From assembly GCA_016165875.1 (NCBI GenBank), contig JABBOT010000011.1:7939711-8003710 (forward strand): a stretch of 64,000 nucleotides of DNA. The letters run 5' to 3'. This document shows positions 11,775-24,535 of the stretch, one piece after another. Source of the DNA: Acanthopleura granulata (taxonomy: Eukaryota > Mollusca > Polyplacophora > Chitonida > Chitonidae). The position numbers and the translations under genes are program-made. The notes below the pieces were generated by a model. The model was not told where the DNA came from. It saw nothing but the letters and a program-made list of their open reading frames with translations, and did no database searches. How positions within the stretch are numbered: position 1 is the stretch's first letter; every line of letters starts with the position of its first letter.

Positions 11775-12185
11775 ATGCCGTCTACGACTCCACCTGGTAT
11801 GCAGTCGATTTTAACTGCAAAGCTTTACTTAACACAATCGTTCATGAGAGAAAATAACCATTACTATGAGTATACCAGTATTACAATGAAGGAAGCAGTT
11901 TGCCCGTAAAAATATCTATACGCAGACTGTTCACAATTTCGGGGTCTTGGTAAGGTATTAGCTTAGAATTACTGGTAACAAGAGACTTAATGTGATGGAT
12001 ATTTTCCAAGTCATGGACTGTTTGCTAAGCTGTTTGCTATTTGGTCTGCCGATCCGGGTGCCTACTGAAAGAGTTCCAATGGCGAAATTACCTAACAGGA
12101 TGGTTAAACACAGTGAGGGTGAATTCTCCGTGACTAGTTCTTATAGTAGGTGTTTAATTTCGTCTTTCATTTGCAATCAGTGAAA
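11775..12185 (+). repeat. Dispersed repeat R2, copy 1
   Basis: Diverged duplicate of 18160-18550. Shared blocks in order: CTGGTAT-CAGTC, GAAGGAAGCA, TTAGAATTAC, CCAAGTCATG, TTTGCTAAGC, GAAAGA, ATGGC-A-ATTACCTA, GAGGGT-AATTCTCCG and GTGTTTTA/GTGTTTAA. The family is unknown. Together with R3 it forms the order R3-R2-R3-R2 across 9.3-18.6 kb. Confidence 0.7.
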
Positions 12186-12439
12186 AACAAGAACTTGAGG
12201 TTGGTAATTAGTTAATTTTACTGGGTTACAAATCAATGACCAGAGTTCATGAAGTTTCCCTGTAAATTATACTGGAAAACAGAGCAGAGAACTGAATGGT
12301 TAATAAGACGAGTTTCCAACTTCATAGGCTAGTTTTGGCAATTAGGAAAATGTATTTATTTATCAGGTTAGTTTAATGTTATACTCAAGACTTTTAGCTC
12401 TACTGGTTGAAGACCAGAAGTGGGTATGTATTAGCAAGT

Positions 12440-13075
12440 TGTCCGGCATTCGTCTGTCTGTCTGCCCTGTGTCTGATAACGTTTCCTTCAAAACGCCACT
12501 CCTAGAGTTTTTCTTGGATTTCAACGAAACTGAGGTCAAGTTTACACGATATCAAGATATATAATTCGTAGTACCGATTTTCCATCTCGATGATCGGTTG
12601 TCAGTCGGTTTATACAGAATATGTTAAAATTTTCAAAACGTTACTCCTCCTACAATTGTCCAATTTCAATGAAACTTAAACCCAAGTGTTGACTTCATCG
12701 AGATACACAATTCGTAGTGTAGAATTTCCATTTTGATGATTGCTTGTCCGTTTGTCTGTCTGTTTATCCAGTATCTATGTTATCATACATGTATCTTTCA
12801 AAATGCTACTCCTACAGTTTTTGATTGATTTCAACGAAACTTGGTTAAAGTGTAGACTACATCAAGATACATAAAGTGCAGTACTAATTTTCCAATCCAG
12901 TGGTCAGTTGTCTGTCTGTCTGTCTGCTCATCCAGCATATGTTAGCATTTCTTTCAAAATGCTACTAATTTCTGTTACAGTTCTTGTCCAGTTTCAACAA
13001 AACTTGGTTCAAGTGAATCAAGACACATATTTCGTAGTGTTGATTTTCAGTTCTGGTTGTACATTGTCCGTTATA
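12440..13075. repeat. Tandem repeat of 145-165 bp units with TGTC runs
   Basis: Four diverged units. The block TTTCAACGAAACT recurs with reference points at 12521, 12666, 12831 and 12994, spaced 145, 165 and 163 bases. Each unit also has TTCAAAA-GCTACT, an AAGATACA-A-TTCGTAGT block and a TGTC-rich stretch; the last stretch, at about 12907-12928, is a short TGTC microsatellite. Confidence 0.85.
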
Positions 13076-13079
13076 CATA

Positions 13080-13908
13080 TATAATTCTGTAATCGAATTT
13101 GTCCCAACCAGTGGAGCCACTGTCTCATCAGAGATTCTGGTTTCACAGAGACTCGACGGGCCCTTTTATGGGAAACCAAGAACACGTGGAGAAAATTCAC
13201 CGCGAGCATTCAATGGAATGGCTTTTATTGAAAGTGTACATTTACGAAACGTTTTCTATGTAGGCTGAAAATTGCAGAGAAAACGACGTTCCACTGTCTA
13301 GTTTAGTCTTCAAACATGTCTACATGTAAAAACAAAGTCTCTAAATCCAATATTGGGAGGTTCCACTACCGCTGCTAATTCCCACCAACTCCTACGCCTT
13401 TGACCTGATTATGGTGCTTATGGTGAAGTTAATAAGACCTAAGTACAATATGTTATAGTTTCAATAAGGTACTATCCTGCTTGACTGTCCCTGCGTGACG
13501 GCGTGCGCTTGACGTACAAGGGACCGAAAACCTTCACGGGAATCTAGTATCAGGTAAATTGAATTTCACCACCGACCTAATTCACCATGATATATGTAGG
13601 CTTTAAGTGTCTCGTGGGATAACTTTAGGGCGGGTCTAAGGCCAGTGCAGTTGAATGCGCATGGCCGGGATGTCTTCGTTCCGGAAGAAAGTAACCGCTG
13701 TGCCTATGTTACAGTATTGGAACCCTTGATGACCTGCCTTTTTGCACTTTGTGTAAGTCTTGATGACACCTGAGACTTTACATTTTACTGGTTACATGTG
13801 GCCATTTGCCAACCATCACACTGCTGCAGCTGGTTTTGCTGTAAGCTGTAGTATTTTATATTCATATGTCCAATGATATAGCTTCAAGGCGAAAACTGTA
13901 TTTTTTCA
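13080..13908. other. No recognisable gene
   Basis: Nothing assignable apart from the block near 13798 that resembles 5909. Confidence 0.35.
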
Positions 13909-14170
13909 CTTATTTATTTATACTTGTTTATTACGCCACAGTCTAAAGTATTTAACTTATTCAACAGCCGATAAGGCTCGGGAAAATCCACGTCCAGCGT
14001 CCTGATATACCTTCTCACGTAAGGCCGAAGAGAAAGCCAGCCAGAGCTTGAATTTACAGCTCCGTCATAGTTCAGAGGCTCCTGATTAGTGGGAAACTCG
14101 TGAAACGCCTTCTCGCCTTACATTACATTTCTAGATACAAGTGTGCTAGCACGCTAACCATTCGGCTCGC
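13909..14170 (-). mobile_element. V-type SINE, diverged
   Basis: Reversed on the plus strand: TTATTTATTTATA tail, TTACGCCACAGTCTAAAGTA, TCTCACGTAAGGCCGAAGAG, AAGCCAGCC, then the tRNA-like end GTGTGCTAGCACGCTAACCA. Strongly diverged, but the order of blocks is that of the V-type SINE. Confidence 0.65.
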
Positions 14171-14599
14171 ATAAGAAAGACCTCCTCAAAAAGTGTACAA
14201 AAAAAAAGAATGAGTTTATGTACGTACATAGAGATGCCATTCAAGACAAAGGCCAAAAGAAGCAAGCTGCGGAAGTAAATGGCACTTTAATAACAAGTGT
14301 ACAAACATGAGTGGAGCACGTTGTGAGGTAAATAGAATTCATCCCAGAAAAACAGGTGATACTCGCCATGACAAGTCTGAAACATCGTCGATAAGCTTAA
14401 CTCTGAGACGACTCGACTGTTTCAAAAAGTCGCCTTAGAACTACCGGTTAATGACAACACTAAAAGCATTTAGCTGACCACTTTTTCAAACGAATGAACA
14501 TTGTTTAATTTTCACCTTCCTTTCCTTGTCCATATAGTAAATGCCTCTGTTTCCTGTATGTGATGTAAACCCATACTATTGAGGTACAGCAGTTAAGCA
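14171..14599. other. No recognisable gene
   Basis: Nothing assignable between the SINE and R3 copy 2. Confidence 0.35.
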
Positions 14600-14965
14600 T
14601 ATTACTACATGTACATGTTTTACAAGAATTAGAATTGAACGTCCTAATGGCCGTGCTTTGGCACCAGGTCATCTTTTTGTTAAACCTTTCTCATTCTCGA
14701 GATTCAGGCGATCGATTATCACCATGGATAATTCATTTATTACAATCAGCTGCTCATTTTAATTTAAATTTGAAAACAGAAAGCGGAAACCGAAGAAAGA
14801 AAGAGGAAATTGCACTATCTTCTTATTGACGAAAAGCCATTTGTTGGCGTGTTGCTGTCTCAAGAAAAACAGCAATAGTCGATTTAAATTATTTCCACGA
14901 TCACAAACTGAATCATTTCGATAGGGTTCTAATTCATATACAGCTGTAATGTCACGACGACATCA
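14600..14965 (+). repeat. Dispersed repeat R3, copy 2
   Basis: Partner of 9350-9660; the two differ by many substitutions and small indels but keep the block order. It is followed by a LINE-A 3' UTR fragment that copy 1 does not have. Confidence 0.65.
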
Positions 14966-15002
14966 GGTAGTTTCAAGGCGTGTGGTAGTGGGCATTATCA
15001 TT

Positions 15003-15145
15003 TAATACAAAATTTTATCCTGGATGGGGAGCATTGCTCCCGAGTGTGTTGAATGTGATATCCAGTACGGCATCAAATATATCCTTACTGGCTGTGTAGA
15101 CCTTGGCTATGTCCGATAAAGATTCTTCACAGTCGACTATATATG
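15003..15145 (+). mobile_element. LINE A 3' UTR fragment
   Basis: ATTTTATCCTGGATGGGGAG followed by GAGTGTGTTGAA matches the start of the A2 3' UTR at about 28232-28275. Its end (CTTCACAGTCGAC) also matches 19560-19572. Confidence 0.6.
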
Positions 15146-18100
15146 AATTCTTTAAAAGCGTCCATGGAAACGTTGCCATTAAATCTTTCAAACAATTAAG
15201 ATATTGTGTTCAGTTACTTGATTGGTAATAAGATTGTTTCGCAAAAAATTAGACACATTTCATTGTTGAGAAAACTAATATACCCACATATGTTTAGCAG
15301 CTAATGATTACTTTAATGACGAGCAAACACATGTTAACAAAGAAGATTTTTTTGTCAGGGAGTTGCGAGAAAACATGTCTCCTTTGACAATTTGTTTTTG
15401 CCATATAATAGAGGAAAACAGGACAGCACATTTAAGATGTTGCAACTGAAAAAGCAATAGAAGAAGATGAAAGTCTTTCATGAAAAAATTCATGAAGAAA
15501 GATACATGTAATGATGTGTTGGATAACGCTTTTTTGTTTGTCCGGATGCATGCTATCAAATGTGACAAATTACTCAGACGGTAAACATAAAACAGGCTTC
15601 AGAATTAATAAGAGCGCGTTAATAAAGCATCCAAGATAAGAAACAGAGTAAAGTGTGACTATGCCCTAGGGGAAATGGTAAATCGGAGACTAAAAAAAGG
15701 GGTCTTCATACAGGGGTGTTTCTCAAGTTCAACACTTCAGCAAGGCCCCGACAGGTGTATTATAAGCTAGTAAAAATTTATTGTGTCTTACTCAACGTAT
15801 GACTGTATTATCTCACCTATCGTTCTTATCGACGCTGTGTTGGAATACATAAAAGATGTTTTAAGTCTTTAAGATAATTGTACAAGAAGTATACATAATC
15901 TGGATATCGAATTCTATCTGATTTTGGGATATTTTAACTGGTGTGAAAAGTTCCTGTGTCTTCTGAGTTGAAAGTTATCATTCTCTTCTCGAAATGCAAC
16001 TATTTTCTGAGTGTAGCATGTTCTCACCATGTTATCGCGGAAACACTGTCCATGTTGCGCTGACCAGGATAACACACTGTGGTCAACCAGTGAAATGTAG
16101 TCCACATAGATAATTTCTTTATATGATAGCTAGTCATGGTTTTGAATGGACACCACTGTTCTCAGCAAATCCCATTCCTGATATCCGGACAAAAAAAGGC
16201 CGATTCATTTTGCCAAAACCAAGTGTCGGTTTGATTACCAACGAGTTTTAGGTCTGGACGACAGTTTAGAGCTGTAAAAGGGTACGCAATTTATCTCTAT
16301 GAAACACATGCATTTGCCTAAGGGGTGGTAGCTGTTTGGTCTGAAGAAGCTTGTGGCTTTCGCCACACACAGCGCGTGCAGATCTAAGAATGTCGTGTGA
16401 ACTGAAAGTGGCCTGAGAAGTGGACAAAAAACTGCAGCCAGTTAGGAGACTGCACAAGTAATTGCCTGGGTTTTAGAGGACTGCATTTCAATCCACCTCG
16501 CTTAGTCTTTAATGCCTTAATGTTGTGTGACTTTCACATGAAGGACGCGGGTTAGAATCACGCCGACATGATTAGATTTGTTCCACATTTCCGTACAAAA
16601 CGAGTGATTTCACTGAGCACTTCACTTCTTTGAAAAACTCCCCATAATGTTGGATTTCAATTTCACTCTGAATGAATCATCCAACTTGAGTGGCCAGAAT
16701 GACCATCACATGTGTAAGACATCTGCTCGGACACACTAAATGTGTGTTAAGATTCTGTCATGGGGAGGGAAGTTTTCAAGATTCTAACCTGCACTGGCCT
16801 CGAAGTTCTGGAGAAAATAGGCGCTCAACGACGCTCCAGTTCCATGGAGATCAATTGCCTTTCAGCAAAATACCTTACCTGATCATCTTGCTCTGAATGT
16901 TTTATAATATGGAGGGAAAAGGAGACTGAAGAGGATGTGCTTGACTTGTGACATTAACAGTAGATGTCTAAAAACAAGAAAATGTGCATTAACCAGAAAA
17001 AAAAACAACTTTACAAATTCAAAAAATTAGTTGATCATACAATGACAGAAATCGATTTACAGGTTTCATTAAAAGTAAAAAGTTGTAATTCCTGTGCTAT
17101 ATTTAAAGCGTGAAACTAAGATGCCTTTTTATCATTTTCTTGGAGTAAATGTGTGCGGGAAAATGGATGAGCTCGTTAACACCCTAGTGGTACATGGACG
17201 AATATTCAGACGATAGTAAGCAATGCAACCAAATAACAATCCAAGTCATGAACCGGGAAAACATTATCCAAAAATTCTCAAAGACTGCTTTCATCAAAGC
17301 GAAAGACACCACAAAAACTGAGGTATAGTGAATGAAGAGACCATTAAAATCTGTACCTGGAAATTCCTTTACACTTTATTTTTTTTTCGCATTTTTGTTT
17401 TCATCAAATTAATTGCTTAAAGGTTTTCATTATATAGAGGATTTTAAGGACTGAGAAGAGTTTTTTTTTTCTCAGTTCAGTAGACATTCACCGAAGGAAA
17501 GACTAGGAATTGCTGACAAGTAGCTAACAGCGCTTCCAGGGCTGGTTAGGTGGTCTTATACTGGATTCTTTGAAAATAAATCAATTGGTCATCCACATTT
17601 GGTTTACCACATGTAAAGTGCATGAGGTTCGCTCAATGCTCTTTTCCTTCTGTCGACAAATCGACTGCATTTGTAGCGCACGTTTGAAAATGAACAGAAC
17701 CGAAAAGCATGATGGTAAGGATTGCACTTTTTTTTTAATAAAACACTATTAATGACAACAACGAGAAGAAGAAGTTGAGATTTTGCGACTTTGATATGTC
17801 GTACTGGACTTTAGCATTATTCAGCCAAAGAAATGCAGGCTTTTCTGAGATGTTTTGAGAGAATTGTAATGCTTCGTAGAAAAGAGTCATTTGATAGGTC
17901 ACCGTTAGTCGATATTTCACTCCTAGGTTAATTAGATAAAGCGAGGCAGCATCATCAATAAATCAATATTAGAAATAGTCATCTACAACAGATTGCCATT
18001 GTAATATAACCAGGGTAATAATAAAAAGAGGATATAGCCCAAACAAAACATGCAACAAAACGTCTATTAGTCATAAAATCACCAAACTACAACCCTCTGT

Positions 18101-18159
18101 AGTGATATACACACGTGTCTGTAATTTAACATACTGATATCTATATATCAACTCTGTAG
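15146..18159. other. No recognisable gene; one possible SINE scrap
   Basis: About 3 kb without identified genes. Positions 16480-16665 contain a tRNA B-box-like GGACGCGGGTTAGAATC and CCCATAATGTTGG, which may be a very diverged plus-strand V-type SINE. Open frames such as 15308-15568 (minus) have no motif I recognise. Confidence 0.3.
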
Positions 18160-18550
18160 AAAATGTGTGATTTCATCTGGTATACAGTCCACCTATTAAA
18201 GCTATAAATACATACTTATCAAAACAGATCTTTCTTCGAGAAAACAAACGTAACCTTTCACAGTACTATAATCACCAGGAAGGAAGCAATTCTCTCGTTA
18301 AAATATCGCCAGGCAAACTCAACTAGTTTGAACCTTGCCAGCCATCGACCTTAGAATTACCGACAAAAAAGGAGCTTAATGCGGTGTGCATATTCCAAGT
18401 CATGCCTTATTTGCTAAGCATTTGGCCTGGTCGCTCTGGACATCTAATGGAAAGACCCCTCATGGCAACATTACCTAGCCGGAAGAATAAAAACAAAGAG
18501 GGTCAATTCTCCGAGACAAGTGCTTATCCGTGTTTTATTTTTTAAAATCC
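18160..18550 (+). repeat. Dispersed repeat R2, copy 2
   Basis: Partner of 11775-12185, with the shared blocks listed there. Ends before a T-rich stretch. Confidence 0.7.
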
Positions 18551-18734
18551 TTTTTATTTGGAAGCAGGAAAATATCAAAGCTTCAGGTTTGAAATCATAC
18601 CATCCGTGCTAGGTTGCAAAGAAGAAACCCTAAAGAGGTCCATAGACATTTTCCTGAACATAGCATAGTAGAGCCGAGCGCTAATGTTTAACAGTCCTTA
18701 TGTAAGACAATTTCCATTGACCCGACTTGAATGG

Positions 18735-18766
18735 GAAACCGGTACAAGCTGAAACCGGTACAAGCT
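18735..18766. repeat. Perfect 16-bp tandem duplication
   Basis: GAAACCGGTACAAGCT occurs twice in immediate succession (18735-18750 and 18751-18766). Confidence 0.95.
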
Positions 18767-18839
18767 ACCCGTTGAGTCAACATTATATTTACAGTGTTTT
18801 AGATTGTATATATAAAAACAATAGTGACTTTTGACTTTA

Positions 18840-19021
18840 AACTGACATTTAGTTGCTTTTTGTCACTCGTTTTGTTAAATGTTTTGTTTGGTTTGGAGTG
18901 TTCACCACATCACGTCCAGGACCATGAACGGATTCCTGCTTTAAACATGTTCTCGCCACGATATGGCTGCAAAATTGCCGATGTGGCATAAAGCCCTTGT
19001 CATTCATTCATTCATTCATTT
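18840..19021 (+). mobile_element. LINE A-type 3' end
   Basis: Ends with CACGATATGGCTGCAAAATT, GCCGATGTGGCATAAAG and five ATTC repeats. Aligns with the 3' end of copy A2 (28465-28556), including TTTAAACATGT and CCATG. It is 5'-truncated and could equally belong to a SINE sharing this tail. Confidence 0.7.
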
Positions 19022-19465
19022 TATTCGTTGAGAACGGATCCATAAAGTAAACATTACAGCTATCATAACAAAGCTGCCCCCAAACAACTCCTTAAATTTG
19101 TCTGTAGTTGGATTCCACAACCCCTGCGGTTTGTCTCGCTTATGTACGGCTTTACTTCATCCTATGTGTTACGCCTCTGACCTGCTATTATTTGCTGATT
19201 GCAAAGCGAATTGCAAAATACATTCACTTGTTGACTGCACTGCGCTATGATGAGTAGAATGAATTTCAGACCGTGGATATCACGTCTGTCTATCTGTCAA
19301 GTACCTGTTAGCGATGATTCATGGATTTGGTTAAACTATCCAAACACTATTTCATGTGAACACTGATTTTTGTTTCATTGGATACAGACTTTTCAATGTT
19401 GCCCGGAGTGCTTATATCATCCCAAACCGGAAATAGTTAAGAGTTATAAAAAAGCAGCCATTTCG

Positions 19466-19855
19466 ATGGGAGCACTGCTCAGTGTGTTGTGTCTAATGCG
19501 CCATAGGGTATTCAACGCATACTGGCTGACTGTAGATTTGTTCATATTCAGCTTAGATTCTTCACAGTTGACAGTATATCCTGGAGATGCTGTGAGTCAT
19601 TATTTGAAGGCAGTTGGAAGCATCATAAAATACTTTGTCTGTTCTTTGTCAGATAGATATATACATATCCAATTTTCCATATATTTAAAAATGGTTTCAG
19701 AATTTTAACTTGGGTTTTGTTCGTTTAACAGGTTTTAAAGATGTCCAATTGTCTCCTGAATTAAACAATTTTTCTCGGCACGATAATGGCACAAATGTTG
19801 CCCACGTGGCGATAAGCTATAGCTATTCATCTATTCATTAATTCATTATCTTTCA
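19466..19855 (+). mobile_element. LINE A 3' UTR fragment
   Basis: Begins GGGAGCACTGCTCAGTGTGT and ends with GGCACGATAATGGC, CACGTGGCGATAAG and ATTC/ATTA repeats. The first part matches 15030-15140 and the last part matches the common tail. A 112-codon frame over 19370-19708 is a chance frame in this UTR. Confidence 0.65.
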
Positions 19856-19957
19856 ATATATAGATTCATAGATTTAAGTTTAGTCTCATTACAGACGATT
19901 TAATATTTAATCTAATTAAAATTTAATTTAATCTAACGTTCTAATCGTTACCTCTAA

Positions 19958-20031
19958 CTGGGTTTCCTCCCACCATAATGCTGGTCGTCGTCGTACAAGT
20001 GAGTAAAGCACCACTCAAAACAAATAAAGTC
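19958..20031 (+). mobile_element. V-type SINE fragment
   Basis: GGGTTTCCTCCCACCATAAT followed by GCTGGTCGTCGTCGTACAAGT is the core and distal part of the V-type SINE in its sense orientation. The tRNA head is missing. Confidence 0.65.
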
Positions 20032-22879
20032 AAACTCAATGTTTTTGAAGAAAAGCGAGTGGGAATTTCCAAGCACTTAATCTATGACATCACAGCCTCG
20101 ATTGACATCACCTCAAATCAGGAAGAAAGGTAATGGTTTCCTTATGGCTTCGCCCAGTTTCACGTTTCCATAATCATACCATAATGTACTTAAAAACTAC
20201 TTGAGTTTTGCGATTAAATAAACGTCTGGGTAACGTAGTAGGTATACCTTGATTAAGCTTACATGTCGAAGTGGAAAAATACAACAAAAACCTTAAAACA
20301 AAAGGAAAACGTTTTTCGTTGTCTGTCTTGATTTTCTTTAAAAAAGCATCTGTTGATGAAAAAATGTTTTCCGGCCCTTGAGACCCTTATCTTTTCGACA
20401 CGGTTTTTTGTATTTATTTACCTTAAGCACTTTTTATTATTGAATCTCCCGGAAGTGTACCTACAAAGCTTTAGGAAATAAAAATTACCGCCTGGACATT
20501 GTTTTCGGTTAAATAAGCAAAGAAAGCAGGGAGGGAAAAAAATGTTCTTAACAGCCTAAGAGGGTAAAATATATCACGGAGGAAAAAGCAACAGCTGGTC
20601 TATGTGTTTCTTTGTGGTTTCCGATAATTAAATAACATTCCTATTTAAACTTTTGGCTGGAACTGCTTGACTTGCTACAAAAAAGACAAAAAACAATACA
20701 TAAGTCAGAAAATAAAAAAAACACACCTATTTGCGAAAAGGATGACCTGAAAATGAAAAGTATGTTTTCCTCTACATCATTTTATGCGTGGAAACATGCA
20801 GGTCTGCTCCTTAGCTGTTCCGAAAAAATGAGGCCCACGGTTGACCATAGTTGACACTAAAACGCTGGGGGAATAGAAAGATAATAATCAGTCAGCATGT
20901 GCCAAATTTAAGCGTTTGACAAAAAAGTACGTTCAAACATAAAAATATATTATTGGTAACAAATACAATAAAATACCATTTTCTTTCCTTATTTAAATTG
21001 ACGGCGATACTGAAAAAACTGTTGATGAAGGAACCAGAGGATTTGGGTTAATCTACCGACTATTGACATGTGAATGACGATCTTTCCCACGCAATATGTA
21101 CAAATATGCACACCATGTAATTATTGGTCTGAGATAATTGGTCTTCCACAAGATTAGGCTCCATAAAGAGTGTCGTCTGCGTGTATTGTCACCCAGGCCC
21201 CACGTCTGCAAATTCTCTGCCCAATAAAAGCATGCATCTCGTGTGTCTTCGTGGCTGAAAAAAAAGCCATGTGCCCTAGAGATCAGTTTTAGATCATGAG
21301 ACGCTAAGCATCATGGTTTTGTGTAAAGAGTTTTCGGCCTATTTTCGAGCCATAGGCTGTCACAGATATGCCTACAGCGTGACGTCGTGTACATGACATG
21401 TTATATGACGTAGCATCCTCTTGCGTGATGTGAGAATGTAGCAGTTGACTAAACTTGCATTATGATGTCATTCTGCCGAGATCATATTGGAACTTTATAA
21501 AATAACATGTTTCTTTTTTGACGTCATGACATCTGGGTGTGAAATATCAAAATGTGATATTCAACTTCAAAATTACTTGTATCAGTGAAGGAAACACTGG
21601 CATTTCACTGACGTATAAATAATAAACATAACAAACAAATGGCTTGCCCTACTCTTTGACAGCGAAAAACCTCACATAGTAGACGCTTGTATAAGTTGAA
21701 TACATGTAACTGAGCAAAATAAACAAACAGTACAACTTACAATACCATATAAGCACAATACAGGTGATTAAAAATAAACTTTCTTAGGTAGATTATGGCC
21801 CAAATCTTAATGGAATTATCAGGCGTCCAAAAGCGAATCAGTGCACGTAAATATTGAAATCCACAGTTCATGGGAATTCTTGAATCAAAAGCGAACAAGT
21901 GACGAACAGAAGTACGTATGGCACATGGACGATGGTTTGTATCCAACGTCCCATCTGAGTGCAGTTCCCAGGGCGGACGGGTAGAAGATAGGGTCCGTAA
22001 TACCCAGCTGGCGATGCATGATTTAATCCTCGGATTTGGTACAAGGGCACGTCTAGGGTAAACTGGGCTGAAAAGTACGTAATCGTACAGAGACAAATAG
22101 CGATGCAAGCTCCAAATTAACGTTTCAGACAAAATAGTAAGTGGCGAAACCCAACTCACAAAGTTCTATGTACAGAAAAAATGGAGTACAAAATGACGTC
22201 GAACGGCATGAAAGCCTATCTGCAATAACATAACCCAGAAATCCCCTCGAGGAGATGTGAGTAAATATGACTGCGCTGTCTATAATTTCGTCGCTCATAT
22301 TCATACACTAAGGTAACAAAAATTTCAGACAGTTTGATAAGATGAACACGTGTACATGTTTCTCCTTATTCTCGGGCGTAGAGGACGGTCTGAAAGTCAG
22401 ACCGCATCGGCGCACTATTGAGCATAGCGTCTCAGACGTGGAATTTGAGCGTCGCTGGTAACCTTGTGTGACGAATGACTTCCTTCCTGTATACACTATG
22501 CATACACTTCCCCTTTTTTTTTGCCTGCGTGTGCTTGAATATAAGATCAAATAAATGTACCCCACCCATGTAATATTCTAGGCAGAAAAATCCGAGGTAT
22601 TAGCATAAATATTTATTAAGCAATTTGGACGAACGACCAAATATTAACTGTATCCTAAAGTAATGGCAGATAACACAATTATTGTAAATAAATCGTCGTT
22701 AATTCCTTGTGCAGATGTTTTTTCCGACGTCTGAACCAAAGCCACGTTTAGCTTACAATGCTTAAAGCACAAGGCACATGTGCAAGGTTTGTTGTCGGAA
22801 AAGAGGATCAGATCCTGGCGTCCGGTGATCCGCTGAATATCAACTTACAGACAACAACTTATCAACTTACTTGCCCGTT
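20032..22879. other. No recognisable gene
   Basis: About 2.8 kb of AT-rich sequence. The 140-codon minus-strand frame at 21737-22159 overlaps another minus frame (21868-22050) and shows no domain or splice signals; I do not call it. Confidence 0.35.
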
Positions 22880-23425
22880 TGTGAACCACTGTGGGGCACC
22901 CAGGTGTGAAACCAATAGGTGAAACCTCAGCCCTCTAGGCAAGCTTGTCGTAAGAGGCTACTACCCTAGAGTTCTCCGGTGTGGGCCTGGTGAATATAAT
23001 AGGCTCACGTCTCCTTGTGTGAGAGGCAACGTTGGAGCGACTAGGTGGCCGTGGCTTGCGACCCCTGGTTGGGGAAGACGGGATGCTGGTGCCTGAGGGT
23101 GGGATGGTCTTGCGAGATTCTCATGTCCAACACTCCACTTCGGTCCTTACTTCTCCTTTAGACGAGCGGTAAGAGGGCGCGCTCAGATCAATCGGTGTCA
23201 GAAGTCCTTCGGTGAGGTTTTCGGACATCTGGACGGTGCCTGTAGAGTCAGTCGAGAGGGTTGTGTCTAACCTTTGGATCTAATCTGCCTGAGTATACCC
23301 GAAAAACCCACCTGTTTAGGTGGCCGTGAAACTCCAGTTTCCCTCTGTGCTGGCTACTCGCTGAGGGGGTTTCGTCCTAGTTGGCACTCCGTGTCGGATT
23401 GGGGACACGAAGGGATGAACTGTAT
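22880..23425 (+). promoter_or_regulatory. LINE A 5' UTR / likely internal promoter region
   Basis: A GC-richer leader before ORF1. It shares CTAGGCAAGCTTGTCGTAAG-type sequence, GGACGG-TGCTGGTG, GAGGG-GGAT-GTCT and CCAACACTCCACTTC with the isolated copy at 50400-50850, and its end (AGTTGGCACTCCG) with the 5' end of A1. In I-like LINEs this leader carries the internal promoter; that is family knowledge, not shown by sequence. Confidence 0.65.
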
Positions 23426-23429
23426 ATAG

Positions 23430-24400
23430 TTCATTCAGATTCCTATCAGCCCTCTTCTGGAAGTGATGCTAAAAAAAAAGGAAAAATGAATTTTAACTTG
23501 AATTGGATACTGGATCAGAGAGCTGACATTCATTCTTTGTGTTATCCACCAGGAATGGGAATACCCTGCTAAGAAAATCAAAGACTTTGTCTTGAGAAAA
23601 GCAATATCGGGCCGAGCAGTCGTTGTGAAGCAAGTTAAGAAGTTTTGACGTCTTAACTCCATGCTCCAAATAAAGAGCGGACTATAAATCTGCTGTCTTT
23701 GGAAAACTATTATGGATACCCCTGTTTGCGTGTCACGCCACAACTCATTTAGTGTCCGAGTGGACTTTTATATTCCAAATCCTACGAAGTGTTTTAATCA
23801 TGAGAGGTTCAATTGTAGGAACCCTTCTCGGTGTTCAAACTGCAGTGGGCTCAGATGGCTTCTTCTTGCGGATTGCCCAGCCTTTCACAAGGAAAAACAT
23901 ACAGTAACTTCCAAAGTTAAACATAATATATTCTGCCAGGAAACTCGGAAACTGACTTCCTCTGTTATTAATCCGTTTAAGGTTTAATGTGCCAATGTAG
24001 CTAAGAAAGTATCCACCTCCGTTGGTACCCAGACCACCATGACTTGGCCCATTGGCGTAGATAAGCCCTATTTCCTACCCCTGACATCCTCTGGTAGGTT
24101 ATCCTAATCACCTACGAGTAACACAACATCTAATCAGGCATCAGCAAGCTCTACCGTAAAAGTTCCATCCAGTAAAATGAATACATCTAGAACCAAATCG
24201 AAAAGTAATAAACCTAGTCGTCCAGCAAAGCGTCTCTCTAAGGCTACTATGGATACGGTTCACACCTTCAATAAGTTTGGAGGACGATGTTCCTTGAACT
24301 CCATCTGCGGACGTGATGGATACATCGCCTGCAGCGGAGAGATCTGCTAGTAAGTCTCCCAAGAAAGGTCCAAACATAAATCGCTGATATTCCTCCCTCA
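23430..24400 (+). pseudogene. LINE A2 ORF1, gag-like, broken
   Basis: ORF1 begins in the region of 23430, where the frame gives SSGSDAKKKGK, comparable to the N-terminus of the A1 ORF1. A remnant at 23712-23987 keeps part of the zinc knuckles: CFNHERF and NPSRCSNCSG, then DCPAFHKEKHT, which aligns with the third knuckle of A1. The first and second knuckles are damaged or deleted. The tail near 24130-24240 has the basic Ser/Lys-rich KSKSNKPSRPAKR seen in A1. Stops and frameshifts prevent translation. The role inferred from the family is RNA binding. Confidence 0.75.
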
Positions 24401-24535
24401 ATAATGTCTACATGTGACAACATTATACAGTAGAATTGTCGAGGTCTTAAATTTAATTTTACAGCTAGTTCAATCTTTGAATCCAATCGACCTTTGTCTT
24501 CAGGAAACTCACTTGAAGACATCTGACAAAGATAA

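Noticed and set aside
19370..19708. 112-codon plus-strand frame
   Set aside because: It covers a LINE A 3' UTR fragment that matches other non-coding copies.
21737..22159. 140-codon minus-strand frame
   Set aside because: No motif, no splice signals, and a second minus frame overlaps it; length alone is not evidence in a 64-kb window.
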